A program made the position numbers and the translations under genes. Below are positions 18,030-20,882 of a stretch of DNA of 20,882 nt, one piece after another (within the stretch, counting starts at the first letter, position 1; each line of letters starts with the position of its first letter). Below the pieces are notes generated by a model. It made no database searches and was not told the origin of the DNA. It was given only the letters and a program-made list of their open reading frames with translations. This stretch comes from a virus: positions 1 through 20,882 of the IMG/VR virus record IMGVR_UViG_3300010334_000345; one strand, written 5' to 3'.

Positions 18030-20882
18030 ACCAAGATTAGTTATGATATAGCTTTCTTTTGACGAAGCAGAGTATAATTTTGTTGTATTTTGATCTGTAA
18101 TTGAATATATTGTTTTGCCAGTAAACTGAGAATATCTGTCTAAAATATCTTCTGAAGTTGGTGGACTATTCCAAAATTGTAAATAACCATATGTACCCTT
18201 ACTTCTTGTAGAGTTCATTACTAAATTTCCACCATTTAAATATAAATTAGATGCAGTTGGAGAAGATAAAACAAGTGTTAAATGATACACTTCATTCTGA
18301 CTAGCGGAATAAGTTCCGTCAATTACGGATGCTCCATTTATATAAAGTGTGCCCCCCAAAGATCTAAATTTTCCAAGATTATCTATGTATATAGCTGGAG
18401 CGGTAGCAATAGAAGCAGAACTAATACTTTGGTCTATTTTATTATTTATTATATGTACTGGACTAGCATATAGCAAATTTGAAGTTGATAAATTAGTAGT
18501 TCCATTCCAAGATGCTGTGGAAAATGATCCGTCAAAGTATTCATTTAATGATGACGATTGTTCTAGCATGGCTCCGTCCGTTATATAGACTTGTGTTCCT
18601 AATGCTGATGCCCCAGTTGTATTAAATATTGCTGGAATTATATATCCAGTACTAGAATTTGTTAAAATTGTTACATAGACTCTTGTCCATGAAGATGTTG
18701 ATGTTACAAATACCGCTGATGTAGTTGCAGATACCGCTAATGTAGTTGCATTAATGTCTCTAATTCTTGCAGTAATTAATCCTCCTGGAGAGTTTAAATT
18801 TTTAACATATGCCGAAAAAGTGTAATAAGTATTAGGTGATGCTGATATATATGTTGTTGCTCCAGTATTTCCATAGGCAGAAATACCTGCAGCTGTATTT
18901 GCTGCACTTTGAACAGATATACACGCTGAAGCACCAAATAAAGATGATCCAGTAGAAACTCTATTGTTTGCTACAACTGCCCAATATTGAGTGTTAGAAG
19001 ACTCAAATGATGGGTTTGCCAACCTATTTGTTCTTAATGTTTGAGTTGGAATAAAATCTGGTCTATACCACATTTCAATGGCGGAATAAGAAGATGAATC
19101 TGGTACAGTAATAAGAGCATTTGTTGGTAATCCCCCATCAAATTTAATTCCAAAATTTTTCTGTCTTGCCAAAATATTATTTGTTCCATTTGATATTCTT
19201 AAATTTGGACTAACACTAGATGTTGATGATGACAAGCTATACATTTCATTATCAGATATCAGATTCATCGGACCATAAATATTATAATAAAAATTATTAA
19301 AGGACTGCCCTTTATAATCTAATACATAATCTGTATCAATTTGAACTTTTACTGCAATATTTCCCGCAACCCCAATTGTATTATACAAACTTGCAGTTTG
19401 ATGTCTATTTACAATGTTATAGGTATTACCGTTGTCAACAGAGTAGGATACCTGACAATTATCCATTGTTTTCCAGTCAAAGACTGTTCCATAAAATTTA
19501 TAAAACGGTATAACTACGGATGGTATTTGATGTATCCAGGTTCCTCTTTGTTTAATAAGAAATGGGCTAGATGATGCTGTTAACGGCATAATGAAATTAG
19601 ATACACTACCAAAAGGAATTGATGTAACACTAGCAAAATATTGATTTGTTATACCAAAATCTTTTATATAAGAATATAAAGTTTTTGGAGAATTATAATT
19701 ATTTCCTAAAGTTAATATTGAATTTTGATTCATGTTAAGAGGTAAACCAGATGTAGATGATGCTGTTATTCCAGAATTATCAGATGTATAAAGATTAATC
19801 AAACTTCCAGAAAATTGCACAGCAACATTTGAAGTTTTTGCGGTAGATGCTAATTGACCACTAGCTAAACTAACAATTGTTGTGGTAGATCCAGTATAAG
19901 AATCATACATTTTTAAATAATAATTTGTATTTCCATCTGGAACATTGTACTCTAAAAACATGCTTTGTCCATTTACATTTGATAAACCAAATAAATATTC
20001 ATTATAACTTCCAGTAGAAGTTCTATTTATTGTCATGTATAAAGTAAATCCAGTTTTCATATTGAAATAATTTGATAAAAAATTAATATCTACTCCCGCA
20101 GAACCTGACCAATTTATACCAGAAGAACTATTTATTGTATACGATGCTGTATTGTCGTAGTTAATATTAAATGTTGGATCCTTTAGTTTTAATGGGGTTA
20201 GTCCAGATTCAGTTACATTTAATTTATCTAATTCTCCAAGTATTAAAAAATCTTGTCCAGAAATAGTTTTTGCATATCCTAAATCTTGACTGTCATCTAA
20301 AAATGTAAATATAGATGTACTTGCAGAAATAGAACCTTGAAAGTTTGGTTTTTCATCATTTCCCGCCCAAAGAATATGTCTTTTTATTTGCTCATCTGAA
20401 AGCTGGTAATCATAAAAAGCTAAACTATTTATAAGAAAATTTGATGTGGTATTTGTATCTTCAATAACAAAAGATATATTATTTTTTGTTGCTGCTGTTA
20501 TATTTGAAAAATCATTAATTGATCCAATAGAACTATTTATTCCATTTATTTTTATGGAGTGACCTCCGTTAGAATAGGTTGCAACCACATAATATTGTTT
20601 ATCTAAATCATCTAAAATAGTATAGGAATCTATATTGTTGGTTCCTGGAAAATTATATCTAATAGTATTAGATTTATAATCATATACAATTTTACTAATT
20701 ACTGTTGCGCCGTTTTTTACTGATACCAGGGTGAGTTGATCATTTGCATAAGTGCCCGCACCCGAACCATTTAATTGATTATTTAAATTAAACCAAAAAG
20801 CAATTGTAAAAGTTCTGTTTTGATAGTTATTGGAAAAACATTCATATTTTCCAGCAGTATTAGCTATAGTAGCAGTAGTAGA
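18027..20882 (-). CDS. Large LamG / carbohydrate-binding phage surface protein (5' end outside window)
   Basis: The frame is open from the TAA at 18027 to the right edge, 951 visible residues; a GTG at 20588 is internal, because LamG-like sequence continues upstream of it (RTFTIAFWFNLNNQ). At least three concanavalin-A-like LamG domains are visible: one from the edge to about 20350 (ending YDYQLSDEQIKRHILWAGN), a second near 20110-19640 (MKTGFTLYMTINRTSTGSYN to KTLYSYIKDFGITNQYF), and a third from about 19160 to 18060 split by a carbohydrate-binding-type domain. The protein is rich in Ser, Thr, Asn and Tyr, as usual for phage adhesins and appendages. It probably binds host-surface glycans as a fibre, whisker or head decoration. 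Its place just before the portal module, rather than after the tape measure, is unusual. Confidence 0.75.
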   Translation of the reverse strand, partial: STTATIANTAGKYECFSNNYQNRTFTIAFWFNLNNQLNGSGAGTYANDQLTLVSVKNGATVISKIVYDYKSNTIRYNFPGTNNIDSYTILDDLDKQYYVVATYSNGGHSIKINGINSSIGSINDFSNITAATKNNISFVIEDTNTTSNFLINSLAFYDYQLSDEQIKRHILWAGNDEKPNFQGSISASTSIFTFLDDSQDLGYAKTISGQDFLILGELDKLNVTESGLTPLKLKDPTFNINYDNTASYTINSSSGINWSGSAGVDINFLSNYFNMKTGFTLYMTINRTSTGSYNEYLFGLSNVNGQSMFLEYNVPDGNTNYYLKMYDSYTGSTTTIVSLASGQLASTAKTSNVAVQFSGSLINLYTSDNSGITASSTSGLPLNMNQNSILTLGNNYNSPKTLYSYIKDFGITNQYFASVTSIPFGSVSNFIMPLTASSSPFLIKQRGTWIHQIPSVVIPFYKFYGTVFDWKTMDNCQVSYSVDNGNTYNIVNRHQTASLYNTIGVAGNIAVKVQIDTDYVLDYKGQSFNNFYYNIYGPMNLISDNEMYSLSSSTSSVSPNLRISNGTNNILARQKNFGIKFDGGLPTNALITVPDSSSYSAIEMWYRPDFIPTQTLRTNRLANPSFESSNTQYWAVVANNRVSTGSSLFGASACISVQSAANTAAGISAYGNTGATTYISASPNTYYTFSAYVKNLNSPGGLITARIRDINATTLAVSATTSAVFVTSTSSWTRVYVTILTNSSTGYIIPAIFNTTGASALGTQVYITDGAMLEQSSSLNEYFDGSFSTASWNGTTNLSTSNLLYASPVHIINNKIDQSISSASIATAPAIYIDNLGKFRSLGGTLYINGASVIDGTYSASQNEVYHLTLVLSSPTASNLYLNGGNLVMNSTRSKGTYGYLQFWNSPPTSEDILDRYSQFTGKTIYSITDQNTTKLYSASSKESYIITNLG
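18525..19035 (-). other. CBM4/9-like carbohydrate-binding domain inserted in a LamG domain
   Basis: The segment begins TNRLANPSFESSNTQYW and ends VYITDGAMLEQSSSLNEYFD, both hallmark phrases of CBM4/9-like jelly-roll domains in phage proteins. YYTFSAYVKNLNSPGG and WTRVYVTILTNSSTGYI lie between. It interrupts a LamG domain: the strand AIEMWYRPDF precedes it, and the remaining LamG strands (YIDNLGKFRSLGGTLYING, EVYHLTLVLSSPTASNLYLN) follow. Domain limits are approximate. Confidence 0.65.

Noticed and set aside
20586-20588. GTG at 20588 as the start of the LamG protein
   Set aside because: The frame stays open to the right edge and the upstream residues complete a LamG strand pattern (RTFTIAFWFNLNNQ); the true start lies outside the window.

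Overview
The window is an AT-rich stretch of a tailed double-stranded DNA phage or prophage: the structural (virion) module of a long-tailed phage. Every credible gene lies on the minus strand, so the functional order runs from the right edge to the left edge. No host gene, integrase, tRNA, rRNA, CRISPR array or insertion sequence was seen, and no gene-free stretch is longer than about 100 bases. Both ends cut through a gene.

Right to left the layout is: a large beta-rich LamG/carbohydrate-binding protein (5' end outside the window); a small uncharacterised gene; portal; prohead protease whose 3' third also encodes a scaffold from its own internal start; major capsid protein; terminator and promoter; a small SAP/LEM-like protein; head-tail adaptor, head closure, gp10-like neck and tail terminator genes; major tail tube protein; terminator and promoter; the two-frame tail assembly chaperone with a C CCA AAC slippery site; and a giant tape measure protein of at least 2914 codons that runs off the left edge. 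The terminase is not in the window.

The proteins work as one assembly line. Portal, scaffold, protease and capsid protein build the prohead. The adaptor, closure, neck and terminator proteins join it to the tail. The tube protein polymerises around the tape measure with the help of the chaperone. Chaperone and connector sequences resemble those of actinobacteriophages. An extended -10 motif (TGGTATAAT or TGGTAAAAT) recurs before transcription blocks, and two genes seem to start within a few bases of the predicted transcription start. This suggests a low-GC actinobacterial host, but that is inference.

The most unusual content is inside the tape measure. Between two copies of a VPAMLEPGEFV-type motif, and separated by short GG-x-I-P-G-Y/F linkers, lie four blocks of about 250-330 residues. 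One has a kinase-like motif set (AYLKQ, GNQDLHDEN, VVDSG). Another has an ADP-ribosyltransferase-like set (VLHG, STT, EKE followed by LPQGQKF). This suggests a tail ruler carrying enzyme modules that could be delivered to the host at DNA ejection.
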